A stretch of DNA of 64,000 nt from JBCBSZ01 sp039185015 (GCA_039185015.1 JBCDAU010000014.1:62001-126000), one strand, 5' to 3'. Shown: positions 48,054-56,703, numbered from the stretch's first letter. The notes: generated by a model not told the origin, from the sequence alone. Made by a program: numbers and translations.

Positions 48054-48713
48054 TCAGCTGTCCTCGGCGTCGTCGAGGTGGCGCCGGATCGCATCCCACG
48101 CCGCAGCGTGGGTGAGGTCGGCGAACGACCACCCGCCCCGCAGCGTGCCCTCACCGGGTGAGAGCGACGGGTCGACCTCGACCGCCAGGTCCTCGATCCC
48201 CTCGGCAGCACCGCGCACGGCCTCCTCGTCGCTCGCGGAGACCGCGAGCGTGAGTGGTCGCTCGTCGAGGACGTCCATCGCTTCCTCCACCCGGCGGACC
48301 AGCGCAGCGCCCTCGTCATGGGGCGTGCGGCCGATCACCGCTTCGGCAATGGCGATCGCCAGGTCGAGGAGACCGCCGACGGTCGCCTGCCGGGCCTCCT
48401 CCATCCGCTCCTCGACGTCGGTGACCGTGAGCGTGATCGCCTGGGCGAGACGGTCGATCGACGAGGCGCCCTCCTCGCGGCCGGTCGCGAGCCCGTCTGC
48501 GCGGCCGGCGTCGTAGGCCTCGGCGACCAACCGGTCCACGAGGCCTCGCAGCTCGGGGTCCGAGGACAGGCGGCGCTCGACCGGGGGATGTGCGAAGGGC
48601 ACCGGCTCCCCGGCGATCGTGGAGTTGCCGAGACGCCGGTCCCGGCCGTCGTCGACGAGCTCGGTGGGGTCGTTGGCGTCGACGGACGCCGCGGGGATCC
48701 GCCGGGTGCTCAC
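48054..48713 (-). CDS. fliH: Flagellar export ATPase regulator FliH
   Basis: 219 residues. Variable N-terminus with conserved hydrophobic spots, then a helical zone DPELRGLVDRLVAEAYDAGRADGLATGREEGASSIDRLAQAI with the AxxxGxxxGxxxG helix-packing repeat of FliH (~50-95), and a C-terminal globular domain (GRTPHDEGAALVRRVEEAMDVL, PSLSPGEGTLRGGWSFADLTHAAAWDAIRRHL) like V-type ATPase subunit E. It binds the FliI hexamer and C-ring. GTG 48713 is three bases after fliG. In this window it lies far (36 kb) from fliI. Confidence 0.85.
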   Translation of the reverse strand: MSTRRIPAASVDANDPTELVDDGRDRRLGNSTIAGEPVPFAHPPVERRLSSDPELRGLVDRLVAEAYDAGRADGLATGREEGASSIDRLAQAITLTVTDVEERMEEARQATVGGLLDLAIAIAEAVIGRTPHDEGAALVRRVEEAMDVLDERPLTLAVSASDEEAVRGAAEGIEDLAVEVDPSLSPGEGTLRGGWSFADLTHAAAWDAIRRHLDDAEDS

Positions 48714-48716
48714 GGG

Positions 48717-49754
48717 CTACTCGACGAAGCCGCCGTCGGAGCCAGGTCGCATCGAGATGCGACCTTCCTCGTCGAGGCGTCGGATCTCGGCGACGATGGC
48801 GGACTGCGCCGCCTCGACCTCGGTGAGCTTGACCGCTCCGAGGTAGTCGATCTCCTCCTTGAGCGTGTTGGCGGCACGCTCCGAGAGGTTGGTGAAGACC
48901 TTCTCGCGGACCGGCTCCTTCACGCCCTTGGTGGCGAGGGCGAGGGTCTTGCCCTCGATGGTCCGGAGCATCTCCTGGAGGTCCCGGTCGCTCATGTCGA
49001 CGATGTCCTCGAAGACGAACATCAGCGCACGGACCTCCTCGGCGAGCTCGGGCTCGACCTCGGTCAGGTTGTCGAGCACCGACTTCTCCACCGTTCGGCC
49101 CGCCGAGTTGAGGAGCTCGGCGAGATCCTCCGCTCCACCCCGGCTGCCGCCCATCTCCGATGACGTGACCGATCCCATCCGCAGCTTCAGGCTGTCCTCG
49201 ACCCGACGGATCACGTCCGGCGAGGTGCGGTCCATCGTGGCGATCCGGAGCGCGACCTCGGTCTGTTGCTCCTCGGGCAGGCCGGCGAGCAGCTTCGCCG
49301 AGAACGTGCTGGGCAGATAGGCGAACACGAGCGCGACCGTCTGAGGGTGCTCGTCCTTCAGGAACTGGAGCAGCTGCTCCGGCTCCAGCTTGGAGAGGAA
49401 GGCGAACGGGGCGATCTGAGCGGTCGCGATCAACCGCTGGATGATCTCCTCGCCCTTGTCGCCCTTCCACTGCATCAGCAGCTCGCGGGCGTAGTCGAGC
49501 CCGCCCTCGATCATGAACTGGCTCGCCATCGCCTGGAGGTGGAACTCCTCGAGCACGCCGGTCATCAGCGACGGCGGGATGATGCCCAGGCGCGAGATCT
49601 CGGCGGCGAGCGCCTCGACCTCTTCCTCGGTCAGGTAAGCGAGCACCGAGGCGGCCTCGGTCGGACCGATCGCGACGAGGAGGACGGCCGCCTTCTGCTT
49701 GCTGGTCAGCGCGGAGACGTCGGTGTTGGCCAGGTCGACCAGTCCCTTGGGCAC
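48717..49754 (-). CDS. fliG: Flagellar motor switch protein FliG
   Basis: 345 residues. N-domain (~10-90: LTSKQKAAVLLVAIGPTEAASVLAYLTEEEVEALAAEISRLG), middle domain with EHPQTVALVFAYLPSTFSAKLLAGLPEEQQTEVALRIATMDRTSPDVI, and C-domain with torque-helix charges (LALATKGVKEPVREKVFTNLSERAANTLKEEIDYLGAVKLTEVEAAQSAIV). GTG 49754 has GGAGGG upstream. FliG sits on FliF and engages MotA. Complete. Confidence 0.96.
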   Translation of the reverse strand: MPKGLVDLANTDVSALTSKQKAAVLLVAIGPTEAASVLAYLTEEEVEALAAEISRLGIIPPSLMTGVLEEFHLQAMASQFMIEGGLDYARELLMQWKGDKGEEIIQRLIATAQIAPFAFLSKLEPEQLLQFLKDEHPQTVALVFAYLPSTFSAKLLAGLPEEQQTEVALRIATMDRTSPDVIRRVEDSLKLRMGSVTSSEMGGSRGGAEDLAELLNSAGRTVEKSVLDNLTEVEPELAEEVRALMFVFEDIVDMSDRDLQEMLRTIEGKTLALATKGVKEPVREKVFTNLSERAANTLKEEIDYLGAVKLTEVEAAQSAIVAEIRRLDEEGRISMRPGSDGGFVE

Positions 49755-49763
49755 GGAACCCTC

Positions 49764-51293
49764 CTACCGCTCGTTGAGCCAGCCGCGCAGCAGGCCGGCC
49801 ATCTCGTCGGGCTTGTTGCGGACGAGGTCGACGACGTCGGAGCGGATCTGCGCCGCTTCGAGATCGGCGGCATCGAGCTCGGGCATGCCGCGACCGAGCT
49901 CGCGGGTGTCGTCCTCCGCCTCGAGGACCACCTCCTCCTCGTCCTCCTCGGGGCGGCGTCGGGCGAGGATGAAGAGCGCGGCGATCACGCCGAGGAAGGC
50001 GAGGGCACCGATCGCCTGGGCGACCAGGGCGAAGATGTCCATGCCGCCACCGGCGGCGGTGACGAGGTCGGCGTCGTCGTCGGCAGCCGCGAGCGGGAAG
50101 GCCTCCACGGCGACCTGGTCGCCGGCCTCGACGTCGAGGCCGAGTCCGGCGGTGACGAGGCGGAGCACCTGTTCGGGGGCGGGCACCGGCTCGCCGCTGA
50201 TGGAGCCGTCGTCGATGGCGATCGCGACGTTCACGGTCTCGATCACACCGGAAGCGACGACCGTGATCGTCTCGACCGAGTTGAACCCCTGCTCGAGGTT
50301 CTCGATCCGATTCGAGTAGGTGAACTCGCCGCCCTCACCGACCTCGATGGCGCCGCCGTCGACGCCGGGCACGCCGCCGGCGTCGGTGTTCACGCCCGCC
50401 ATGTCCTCCTCCTGGAGCTGACGGCGGATCTGGACCCCGGACTCCGGGTCGTAGGTGAGGCTCTCGATGGTCGTCTCGTCGAAGTTGACCTCGGCGGTCA
50501 CCACCGCGTCGCCCCGCACCTCGAGCCCGTCGAGCAGCCCGGCGATGCGGGCCTCGAGCGACGACTCGACCTGGGTCTTGAACGACCAGTTGTCGCCCCG
50601 GACGCTCGCCATGCCCGAGCCGGTGTTGGGGGCGCTCCAGACGTTGCCCTCGGTGTCGACGACGGTGACCTGGTCGGGCTCGAGGCCTTCGACGGCACCG
50701 GCGACGAAGAGCACGACCGCGTCGACGTCCTCGCCGGTTGGGCGGGTGGTCAGGTCCAGCGCCACCGACGCCTGCACCGGCAGCTCGTCCTCGGCGAACA
50801 GCGCCGGTTCGGGGCTGACGAGCGACACGCGGGCGCTGCGGACGAAGTCCATCGCCGCCAGCGTTCGGGACAGCTCGCCCTCGAGGGCACGGCGGATGTT
50901 CTCGCGCTGCAGGGCGTCGGTCACCGACAGGCCCTGGCTGTCGAGGATCTCGTTGCCCATGAGTCCGCCGAGGTCCCCGGGTGACACCACTCCCGCTTCC
51001 TCGAGCGCGGCGTTGGCGGCGAAGCGGTCCGAGCGGGGGACCTCGATGCGGGTTGGGCCCTCTTGCACGCGGGAGCTGATGCCGGCGTTGTCGAGGGCCT
51101 CGATGACCTCGGCGACGTCCTCGGGGTCGATGCCCGACGCCACGACGGTCCACGACGGCTGGGACACCCACCGAAAGAAGAGGAAGCCGCTCAAACCGAT
51201 CACCGCCACCGCTGCGACGATGACGACGCGGTGGGCGAGCGGGAGGGCGCGCGCGTAGTCGGTGATCTGCTGACGACGATCGAGGTCAGCCAC
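49764..51293 (-). CDS. fliF: Flagellar MS-ring protein FliF
   Basis: 509 residues. Transmembrane helix 1 at ~21-45 and helix 2 at ~420-442; the periplasmic ring-building domains lie between (VVASGIDPEDVAEVIEALDNAGISSRVQEGPTRIEVPRSDRFAANAALEEAGV, LEGELSRTLAAMDFVRSARVSLVSPEPALF). A C-terminal cytoplasmic segment (DVVDLVRNKPDEMAGLLRGWLNER) binds FliG. First gene of the fliF-fliG-fliH transcript. The GTG start has no obvious ribosome binding site. A sigma-28-like promoter lies 104 bases upstream. Confidence 0.96.
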   Translation of the reverse strand: MADLDRRQQITDYARALPLAHRVVIVAAVAVIGLSGFLFFRWVSQPSWTVVASGIDPEDVAEVIEALDNAGISSRVQEGPTRIEVPRSDRFAANAALEEAGVVSPGDLGGLMGNEILDSQGLSVTDALQRENIRRALEGELSRTLAAMDFVRSARVSLVSPEPALFAEDELPVQASVALDLTTRPTGEDVDAVVLFVAGAVEGLEPDQVTVVDTEGNVWSAPNTGSGMASVRGDNWSFKTQVESSLEARIAGLLDGLEVRGDAVVTAEVNFDETTIESLTYDPESGVQIRRQLQEEDMAGVNTDAGGVPGVDGGAIEVGEGGEFTYSNRIENLEQGFNSVETITVVASGVIETVNVAIAIDDGSISGEPVPAPEQVLRLVTAGLGLDVEAGDQVAVEAFPLAAADDDADLVTAAGGGMDIFALVAQAIGALAFLGVIAALFILARRRPEEDEEEVVLEAEDDTRELGRGMPELDAADLEAAQIRSDVVDLVRNKPDEMAGLLRGWLNER

Positions 51294-51388
51294 GTTCGAC
51301 TCGGTTGATGCGCAGTCGTGCGGTCAGGATCTCGTGACCTTCACGCCGTGCCCGATCCGTCGGGCGCCGCTTCCTCCGTGCGTTCCTG

Positions 51389-51426
51389 CCCCCTTCGTCG
51401 GCCGCGAGCGGGTCGACGAAAGGGGG
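51389..51426 (-). terminator. Hairpin between fliT-like gene and fliF, overlapping a promoter
   Basis: CCCCCTTCGTCG (51389-51400) pairs with CGACGAAAGGGGG (51414-51426), a long stem with one bulged A and a 13-base loop. It lies 63 bases after the fliT-like stop. The fliF promoter lies inside it. Confidence 0.6.
51397..51423 (-). promoter_or_regulatory. Sigma-28-like promoter of the fliFGH operon
   Basis: On the minus strand, CCTTT (51423-51419), 15 bases, GGCCGAC (51403-51397), 104 bases before the fliF GTG. It is embedded in the hairpin at 51389-51426. Confidence 0.55.
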
Positions 51427-51488
51427 TGTTCCGGACGAGGCCGCCCGGAGTGACCGGCGGTGGGGAGCAGCGGTGGGCTCGTGCCCGA

Positions 51489-51806
51489 TCAGGCCGGGGC
51501 GAGGCGAGCCGAGCGTCGGTAGGAGCGGGCGGCCGTGCGCCGCTCGCCCCCGGCCTCGAGCTCCTTGCCGAGCTCCGCACGGCGACGTGCGATCTCGAGC
51601 GCGAGGCGCTCGCCCTCGGCGCGCAACGCCTCCGCCCGGCGCTGGAGCGTCGGATCGGGAGGCAGCGCCGGCATGGGCGCCGTCACGAGCTGCTCGGCGA
51701 GCTCCGGGGCATCCCACTCGCCCAGCTCCAGCGCCGTCTCGATGCGCTCGAGCAGATCGGCGAACCGGTCGAGGGTGTGCGTCCAGACCTCGGTGGTGTC
51801 GGTCAT
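51489..51806 (-). CDS. fliT: FliT-like flagellar export chaperone
   Basis: 105 residues, helical. WTHTLDRFADLLERIETALELGEWDAPELAEQL looks like the first FliT helices (l..y..ll.l.e.ll.lae..dwe.l..l). ATG 51806 lies four bases after the fliD stop; FliT is the chaperone of FliD, so the fliD-fliT order supports the call. The sequence ends with a basic helix (RRTAARSYRRSARLAPA). Assignment relies on position and helical pattern. Confidence 0.7.
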   Translation of the reverse strand: MTDTTEVWTHTLDRFADLLERIETALELGEWDAPELAEQLVTAPMPALPPDPTLQRRAEALRAEGERLALEIARRRAELGKELEAGGERRTAARSYRRSARLAPA

Positions 51807-51810
51807 CTGC

Positions 51811-53670
51811 TCAGCCCGTCGGGAACAGGAACGACAGCTGCCCCTGGAGGTTCGACAACGTGGTCTCCATCGCCGTGAACTGTCGGCGGATCGTCTGCTC
51901 GCGCAAGGCCAACCGGTCTTCGTATCGGGCGATCTGGTCGTCGATGTCGTCGACCCGGTCGCTCCAGCGACCCTGAGCCGTGGCGAGCTCGCCGTCGACG
52001 CCCTCGTAGCCGCTGATGAGCTCCGAGAGCTCGCCCATGAGGCCACGGGAGTACGTGATCGATCCGAGGTCGATCGAGCCACCGGCGCCGCTCAGCTCGG
52101 CCTCCGTCACGGCCACGGTCACGCCGAGACCTTCGCTGTCGCCGGCGGTCGAGGTGAGCGTCCGGCCGTTGCCCTCGGCGGCGACCCCGTCGATCGTCCC
52201 GGCCGCATCGACACCGGTGTGGCTGCCGTCGAGTCCGAGCCCCGCGGAGCCGGACACGTCGAACGAGCCGTCGGCGCCGTAGCGGAGCTGACCGAGCTTG
52301 ATGGCGCCGCCTTCGTTCGAGGCGCGCAGCGAGCCGAGTCCGGCGTTGTCCAGCGCCGTGTTGATCGTCGAGATCGCCGTCTCGATCGTGGCACCCGAGG
52401 CGATCGTGACGTCGAGGCTGGTGTCACCGTTGGTGATCGTCATCGTCGTGTCGGTGCCGGGCGCCGAGTAGAGGCTGCCGACGGTCGACGCCTGCGTCGC
52501 CGCTTGTGTGACGACCACGCCGTAGGCCCCGGCCACGGTGCTGTCGCTGCCGAAGCCGAACCGCAGACGTGCGTCGTCGGTATCCCCCGACCGGGCGAAG
52601 AACGAGGCGACCTCGTCGAAGTCCTCCTCGAGCGCTTCGCGCAGGCGGCCGGAATCCAACTCGAACACGCCCTCGATCGTGTACTCGATGCCGAGCGAGG
52701 CGGCGTAGTTCCGGTCGGTGCCGAGCGAGTCGATGAGGCTCGTCACCTCGGTGATCAGCTCGCCCTCGATGCTCCGCAGCGTGCCGTCGCCGATCAGCGG
52801 GCCGTCGTTGTCGCCCTCCTCGTCGAGGACGGTCTGGGTCTGGATCTCGTTCATGACGCCGTTCAGCGCGTCGACGAAGCCCTGCACCCGTTCGACCGCC
52901 GCGTCGATGTCGCGGTCGGCTTCGATGGTGATCGGCTCGGTGGTCGTCTCCTTCAGCTGGAGCTCGACACCGGGGACCAGGTCGGTGATCGTGTTGCTCG
53001 AGCGCTTCACCTGCAGCTGCGTGAGCGGATCGGACCCCATCGTCACGATGGCGTCCTGACCCTCGGACACGGTGTCGAAGGTGCCGAGACCGCTCGCGGT
53101 GAACTGGTTGGCCTCCCCGGTCTCGTCGGCGCTGAGCACGAGCTTCACCGTCGTGTCGTCGATCTGGAGTGCCGTGGCGCTGACGCCGATGTCGGCCTCG
53201 TTGATCTCCGCCGCGAGGTTCTCGACCGTCGTGCCCGCCGTCGTCGTGAACTCCTGATCGACCCCGGCCACGCTGATCGTCAGGGTGCCGGCCCCGACGG
53301 AGTCCGCCGTGGAGGTGTAGGTGGTCGTCGAGGCGACCTGGTGCGAGGTCGCGAGCTGGTCGACCGTGAACGAGAGGTTGCCCGTGGAGCCGCCGGTGGT
53401 GACGTTCACCTCCACGGCGTCCTCGTTGGAGGATCGTGCCGCGACGAGGTCGTCGAAGTCCGACAGGTCGCGGAGCGAGTCGACGGAGCTCCTCAACGAC
53501 GACATCTGCGTGGTGACCGAGCTCCACGCGTCCACCCGGCTCTGGTACCCGGACTGACGCTGCTCCATGAGCACGATCGGGTTGCGCTCGATCGCCATCA
53601 GCTGGTCGATGATCGAGTTGGTGTCGAGGCCGGAAGCGATGCCTCCGAAGTTGAACGTGGGTGTCGTCAT
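51811..53670 (-). CDS. fliD: Flagellar filament capping protein FliD
   Basis: 619 residues. N-terminal FNFGGIASGLDTNSIIDQLMAIERNPIVLMEQRQSGYQSRVDAWSSVTTQMSSLRSSVDSL (~6-66) is the FliD N-terminal signature, and the C-terminal part contains FliD_C (YTSRGLMGELSEL-like ITYSRGLMGELSELISGYEGVDGELATAQGRWSDRVDDIDDQIARYEDRLALREQTIRRQFTAMETTLSNLQGQLSFL). Middle domains are Thr/Ser/Asp-rich and form the cap surface. ATG 53670. Promoter 34 bases upstream. Confidence 0.95.
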   Translation of the reverse strand: MTTPTFNFGGIASGLDTNSIIDQLMAIERNPIVLMEQRQSGYQSRVDAWSSVTTQMSSLRSSVDSLRDLSDFDDLVAARSSNEDAVEVNVTTGGSTGNLSFTVDQLATSHQVASTTTYTSTADSVGAGTLTISVAGVDQEFTTTAGTTVENLAAEINEADIGVSATALQIDDTTVKLVLSADETGEANQFTASGLGTFDTVSEGQDAIVTMGSDPLTQLQVKRSSNTITDLVPGVELQLKETTTEPITIEADRDIDAAVERVQGFVDALNGVMNEIQTQTVLDEEGDNDGPLIGDGTLRSIEGELITEVTSLIDSLGTDRNYAASLGIEYTIEGVFELDSGRLREALEEDFDEVASFFARSGDTDDARLRFGFGSDSTVAGAYGVVVTQAATQASTVGSLYSAPGTDTTMTITNGDTSLDVTIASGATIETAISTINTALDNAGLGSLRASNEGGAIKLGQLRYGADGSFDVSGSAGLGLDGSHTGVDAAGTIDGVAAEGNGRTLTSTAGDSEGLGVTVAVTEAELSGAGGSIDLGSITYSRGLMGELSELISGYEGVDGELATAQGRWSDRVDDIDDQIARYEDRLALREQTIRRQFTAMETTLSNLQGQLSFLFPTG

Positions 53671-53703
53671 CGATCTCGGCTCCGAGTTCTCTTCATCCTC
53701 TCC

Positions 53704-53731
53704 ATCGGCCGATCAGTGTCCGGGGCTGAGG
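53704..53731 (-). promoter_or_regulatory. Sigma-28-like promoter of fliD
   Basis: On the minus strand, CCTCA (53731-53727), 16 bases, GGCCGAT (53710-53704), 34 bases before the fliD ATG. Confidence 0.55.
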
Positions 53732-53762
53732 AGTTCGGATGGGCTGCTCGGACGCTCGTCGA

Positions 53763-54584
53763 CTAGCCGAGGAGCGACAGGACCGACTGCGGCGACTGGT
53801 TGGCCTGGGCCAGCATCGCCGTACCGGCCTGGGTCATGATCTGGTGGCGGGTGAAGCTCACCATCTCCTGGGCCATGTCCGTGTCACGGATCCGGCTCTC
53901 GGAGGCCATCAGGTTCTCGGTGGCGACCTGCAGGTTGGAGATCGTGTGCTCGAGCCGGTTCTGCGTCGCACCGAGGGTCGACCTGGCGCCCGACACGGTG
54001 TCGATCGCGGCATCGAGCGTCGAGATGGCGGTGGTCGCCGCCGCGGACACGTCGACGCCCGCGATGTTGGCGCCGAACACCGATGCGCTCGTCATCACGA
54101 GGTTGTCGTTCAGGATCAACTGGTCCGAGACGGTCTCGTTCGGGCCGACGTGGAACGTCAGTCCGGTGGTCGAGTAGTCCTGGAAGACCTGGTTGCCGGC
54201 GAAGGTCGTCCGGGCGCCGATCGCGTCGAGCTCCTCGATGAGCTGCGCGATCTCCTGCTGCTGCGGGGCACCGTCGGTGGTGGCGGTGTTGGCGGCGTCG
54301 ACGGCGAGTGTCCGCATGCGCTGCAGGATCGCGTGGACCTCGTTCAACGCTCCCTCCGCCGTCTGGACGAAGCTGATGCCGTCCTGCGCGTTGCGGGTCG
54401 CCTGCCGGGAACCGTTGATCTCCGAGCGGAGGTTCTCGCTCTTGACCAGGCCGGCGGCGTCGTCGGCGGCGCGGTTGATCCGGAAGCCGCTGGAGAGCTT
54501 CTCCAGGGTCTTCTGCATCTGCCCGTTGGTGACGGACAGGTTCCGGTAGGCGTTGAACGCCGAGATGTTCTGGTTGATGCGCAT
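53763..54584 (-). CDS. Flagellin (copy D)
   Basis: 273 residues. Compact flagellin without a D2/D3 surface domain. N-terminal MRINQNISAFNAYRNLSVTNGQMQKTLEKLSSGFRINRAADDAAGLVKSENLRSEINGSRQATRNAQDGISFVQTAEGALNEVHAILQRMRTLAVDAAN and C-terminal ASESRIRDTDMAQEMVSFTRHQIMTQAGTAMLAQANQSPQSVLSLLG are canonical D0/D1 helices. It is the most divergent of the four copies and is separate from the other three, downstream of fliS. Has its own promoter at 54651-54677. Confidence 0.95.
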   Translation of the reverse strand: MRINQNISAFNAYRNLSVTNGQMQKTLEKLSSGFRINRAADDAAGLVKSENLRSEINGSRQATRNAQDGISFVQTAEGALNEVHAILQRMRTLAVDAANTATTDGAPQQQEIAQLIEELDAIGARTTFAGNQVFQDYSTTGLTFHVGPNETVSDQLILNDNLVMTSASVFGANIAGVDVSAAATTAISTLDAAIDTVSGARSTLGATQNRLEHTISNLQVATENLMASESRIRDTDMAQEMVSFTRHQIMTQAGTAMLAQANQSPQSVLSLLG

Positions 54585-54650
54585 CGGATCCCTCCTCCGC
54601 CGCGACGTCGACGTCGCGGGGGCCCGTCCAGGGCCTCGCGAACGAGAAGG

Positions 54651-54677
54651 GTCGGCCGCCCGCCGCCGCGCTCAAGC
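54651..54677 (-). promoter_or_regulatory. Sigma-28-like promoter of flagellin D
   Basis: On the minus strand, GCTTG (54677-54673), 15 bases, GGCCGAC (54657-54651), 67 bases before the start codon. Confidence 0.65.
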
Positions 54678-54726
54678 GATCTCGCGATCACGCGAGCGCG
54701 CAGGAAGGTGCGACGGGCGGCCGAAT

Positions 54727-54813
54727 GCTGTGTGATCGCCCGGGCGGGGCCCCGGAGCTCGGTGCTCCGTCCCCCTCCACCGGTCCTTGCCCTGACGGGC
54801 TGCGGCGTGGCCG
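54727..54813. repeat. Single copy of the GC-rich intergenic repeat
   Basis: Contains CCCGGGCGGGGCCCCGGAGC and GTCCTTGCCCTGACGGGCTG, matching the 78-bp unit at 7131-7319, with an insertion CGGTGCTCCGT that is shared with the 40590 fragment. Confidence 0.65.
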
Positions 54814-54911
54814 TCGACGCCCAGGCCTGGACGGCGACAGCGGAGGGGTTGGCGATGGCGTGCCGAGCTGGGCTCGGCCGCAGGCGCTTCAGCGCCGAGG
54901 ACCTCGAGCGA

Positions 54912-54936
54912 GGGGCGGGGTTGGGGTCCCCGCCCC
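54912..54936 (-). terminator. Terminator after fliS
   Basis: GGGGCGGGG, a seven-base loop, CCCCGCCCC: a perfect 9-bp stem starting eight bases beyond the fliS stop. Confidence 0.75.
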
Positions 54937-54943
54937 GACCGAG

Positions 54944-55423
54944 TTACAGCCCGGCGGTCGCCTGGACCCAGGCGTCCCGGATGCCCTGGATGGCGTCACG
55001 GACGTGGCGCACGGGCTCGGGTTGCTTGGTCAGGTTGGCCTCGATGAGCTGCTCGATCGACCAGGCGTAGATCGCGTCGAGGTTCGATGCGATCTCGCCG
55101 CCACGGTCGTGGTCGAGCGTGACCTGGAGCTCGTTGATGATCCGCTGCACGTGCAGGAGCTCGGTGTTCGCGAGCTCCATGTCGCCGCGGCCGTCCGCGA
55201 GCACGCCGTGGGTGGCGGTGAGCCCCTGCAGCGCACGGTCGTAGAGCATGGTGACCAGGCGTGCGGGGCTCGCCGTGGACACGGCGTCCGACTTGTAGTG
55301 CTGATGCAGCTTCACGCTGTCGATCCCGTGGTCGTCCGGGAGGCGGCGCACCGCCTCCGCATGGTCGAGGTCCGTGCCCGCCGGCGGCGGGCCGCGTCGA
55401 TCCGACTGCCCTTCCGTCGGCAC
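54944..55423 (-). CDS. fliS: Flagellin export chaperone FliS
   Basis: 159 residues; the conserved part begins at about residue 40: HYKSDAVSTASPARLVTMLYDRALQGLTATHGVLADGRGDMELANTELLHVQRIINELQVTLDHDRGGEIASNLDAIYAWSIEQLIEANLTKQPEPVRHVRDAIQGIRDAWVQA. This is the four-helix FliS fold with the LVxMLYDxAI motif and NL..iYdy. The first ~38 residues are variable and a later start is possible. It lies 31 bases after flagellin C and is probably co-transcribed with it. FliS prevents early flagellin polymerisation. Confidence 0.9.
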   Translation of the reverse strand: MPTEGQSDRRGPPPAGTDLDHAEAVRRLPDDHGIDSVKLHQHYKSDAVSTASPARLVTMLYDRALQGLTATHGVLADGRGDMELANTELLHVQRIINELQVTLDHDRGGEIASNLDAIYAWSIEQLIEANLTKQPEPVRHVRDAIQGIRDAWVQATAGL

Positions 55424-55454
55424 GTCGTCGTGCCGACTTCAGTGGTTGCCGGGA

Positions 55455-56276
55455 TCACCCGATCAGCGACAGGACCGACTGCGGCGCCTGGTTGGCCTGG
55501 GCCAGCATCGAGGTGCCGGCCTGGGTCATGATCTGGTTCCGCGTGAACTCGACCATCTCCTGCGCCATGTCCGTGTCACGGATGCGGCTCTCGGAGGCCA
55601 TCAGGTTCTCGGTGGCGACCTGCAGGTTGGCGATCGTGTGCTCGAGCCGGTTCTGGGTCGCACCGAGGGTGGACCGAGCGGTCGAGACCGAGTCGATCGC
55701 GGCATCCAGGGTCGAGATGGCGGTGGTCGCCGCCGCCGACACGTCGACCGCCGCGATGTTCGCCCCGAACACGCTCGCCGTGGTCATGGCGAGGTTGTCG
55801 TTCAGCGTGAGCTGGTTGGCGGCCGTCTCGTTCGCGCCGACGTGGAACGTCAGCCCGGTGGTCGAGTAGTCCTGGAAGACCTGGTTGCCGGCGAACGTCG
55901 TCCGCAGGCCGATCGCATCCACTTCGGCGAGCAGCTGGTCGATCTCCTGCTGCTGCGCCGCACCGTCGGTCACGGCGGTGTTGGCGGCGTCGACGGCGAG
56001 GGTCCGCATCCGCTGGAGGATGGCGTGCACCTCGTTGAGGGCACCCTCCGTCGTCTGGACGAAGCTGATGCCGTCCTGCGCGTTGCGGGTCGCCTGCCGG
56101 GAACCGTTGATCTCGGCCCGGAGCGATTCGCTCCTGACCAGACCGGCAGCGTCGTCAGCAGCCCGGTTGATGCGGAAGCCACTGGAGAGCTTCTCCAGGT
56201 TCTTCGTCGTCATCATGTTGGTGTTGCTGAGATTTCTGTAGGCGTTGAACGCCGAGATGTTCTGATTGATCCGCAC
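55455..56276 (-). CDS. Flagellin (copy C)
   Basis: 273 residues. N-terminal MRINQNISAFNAYRNLSNTNMMTTKNLEKLSSGFRINRAADDAAGLVRSESLRAEINGSRQATRNAQDG and C-terminal RIRDTDMAQEMVEFTRNQIMTQAGTSMLAQANQAPQSVLSLIG. Short central region, D0/D1 only. GTG start (56276), with GGGAGG upstream. fliS follows 31 bases later, so export chaperone and flagellin are made together. Confidence 0.95.
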   Translation of the reverse strand: MRINQNISAFNAYRNLSNTNMMTTKNLEKLSSGFRINRAADDAAGLVRSESLRAEINGSRQATRNAQDGISFVQTTEGALNEVHAILQRMRTLAVDAANTAVTDGAAQQQEIDQLLAEVDAIGLRTTFAGNQVFQDYSTTGLTFHVGANETAANQLTLNDNLAMTTASVFGANIAAVDVSAAATTAISTLDAAIDSVSTARSTLGATQNRLEHTIANLQVATENLMASESRIRDTDMAQEMVEFTRNQIMTQAGTSMLAQANQAPQSVLSLIG

Positions 56277-56339
56277 GAGACACCTCCCTGTACCTCACGT
56301 GCGAGTTCGCAGACCACGTCCTTGCGGTCCGATGAGAGG

Positions 56340-56366
56340 GTCGACCCGGTGGCGATCCGCTGAAGG
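56340..56366 (-). promoter_or_regulatory. Sigma-28-like promoter of flagellin C and fliS
   Basis: On the minus strand, CCTTC (56366-56362), 15 bases, GGTCGAC (56346-56340), 64 bases before the start codon. Confidence 0.7.
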
Positions 56367-56655
56367 AGTTGCCGTCCGAGCAGGGCGGACGTGCGGAGAT
56401 GCTGCGCTCCGGACGGTGCTGGGCGACACCGGAGAACGCACCGCGTGGACAGCCGAGCCTCGGGCGGACTGGTCGCTGCGGTCGATCGAGATCAGGGCGC
56501 CAGCGTCGAGGATCTCAGGCCGTCTCGGTGGGCCGCCTCGGTGACCGCGTGCTCGTCGACCGGGCCAGCATCCTCGGTCCATTCGTCCAAGTACGTGCGA
56601 CATGGCAACCCGGCCCGAGGCTCGCCGGGGCTCGAGGTGTTCTGCCCCACGCGGC

Positions 56656-56682
56656 GAGGCCGGCCCCTGGGGGACCGGCCTC
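56656..56682 (-). terminator. Second hairpin after flagellin B
   Basis: GAGGCCGG, an 11-base loop with its own CCCC/GGGG pairing, CCGGCCTC. About 58 bases beyond the flagellin B stop. Confidence 0.6.
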
Positions 56683-56703
56683 TGTGCTTCGTCGGGTTCG
56701 TGA

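Larger units (their letters stand above)
54585..54943 (-). other. Intergenic region flagellin D to fliS
   Basis: A 359-base gap without a convincing gene. It contains the flagellin D promoter (54651-54677), one copy of the GC-rich repeat (54727-54813), and the terminator behind fliS (54912-54936). Confidence 0.7.

Noticed and set aside
51392..51417. Plus-strand CCTTC-N14-GGTCGAC near-match to the flagellar promoter
   Set aside because: Spacer is one short, no plus-strand gene lies downstream, and it arises from the palindrome that carries the fliF promoter.
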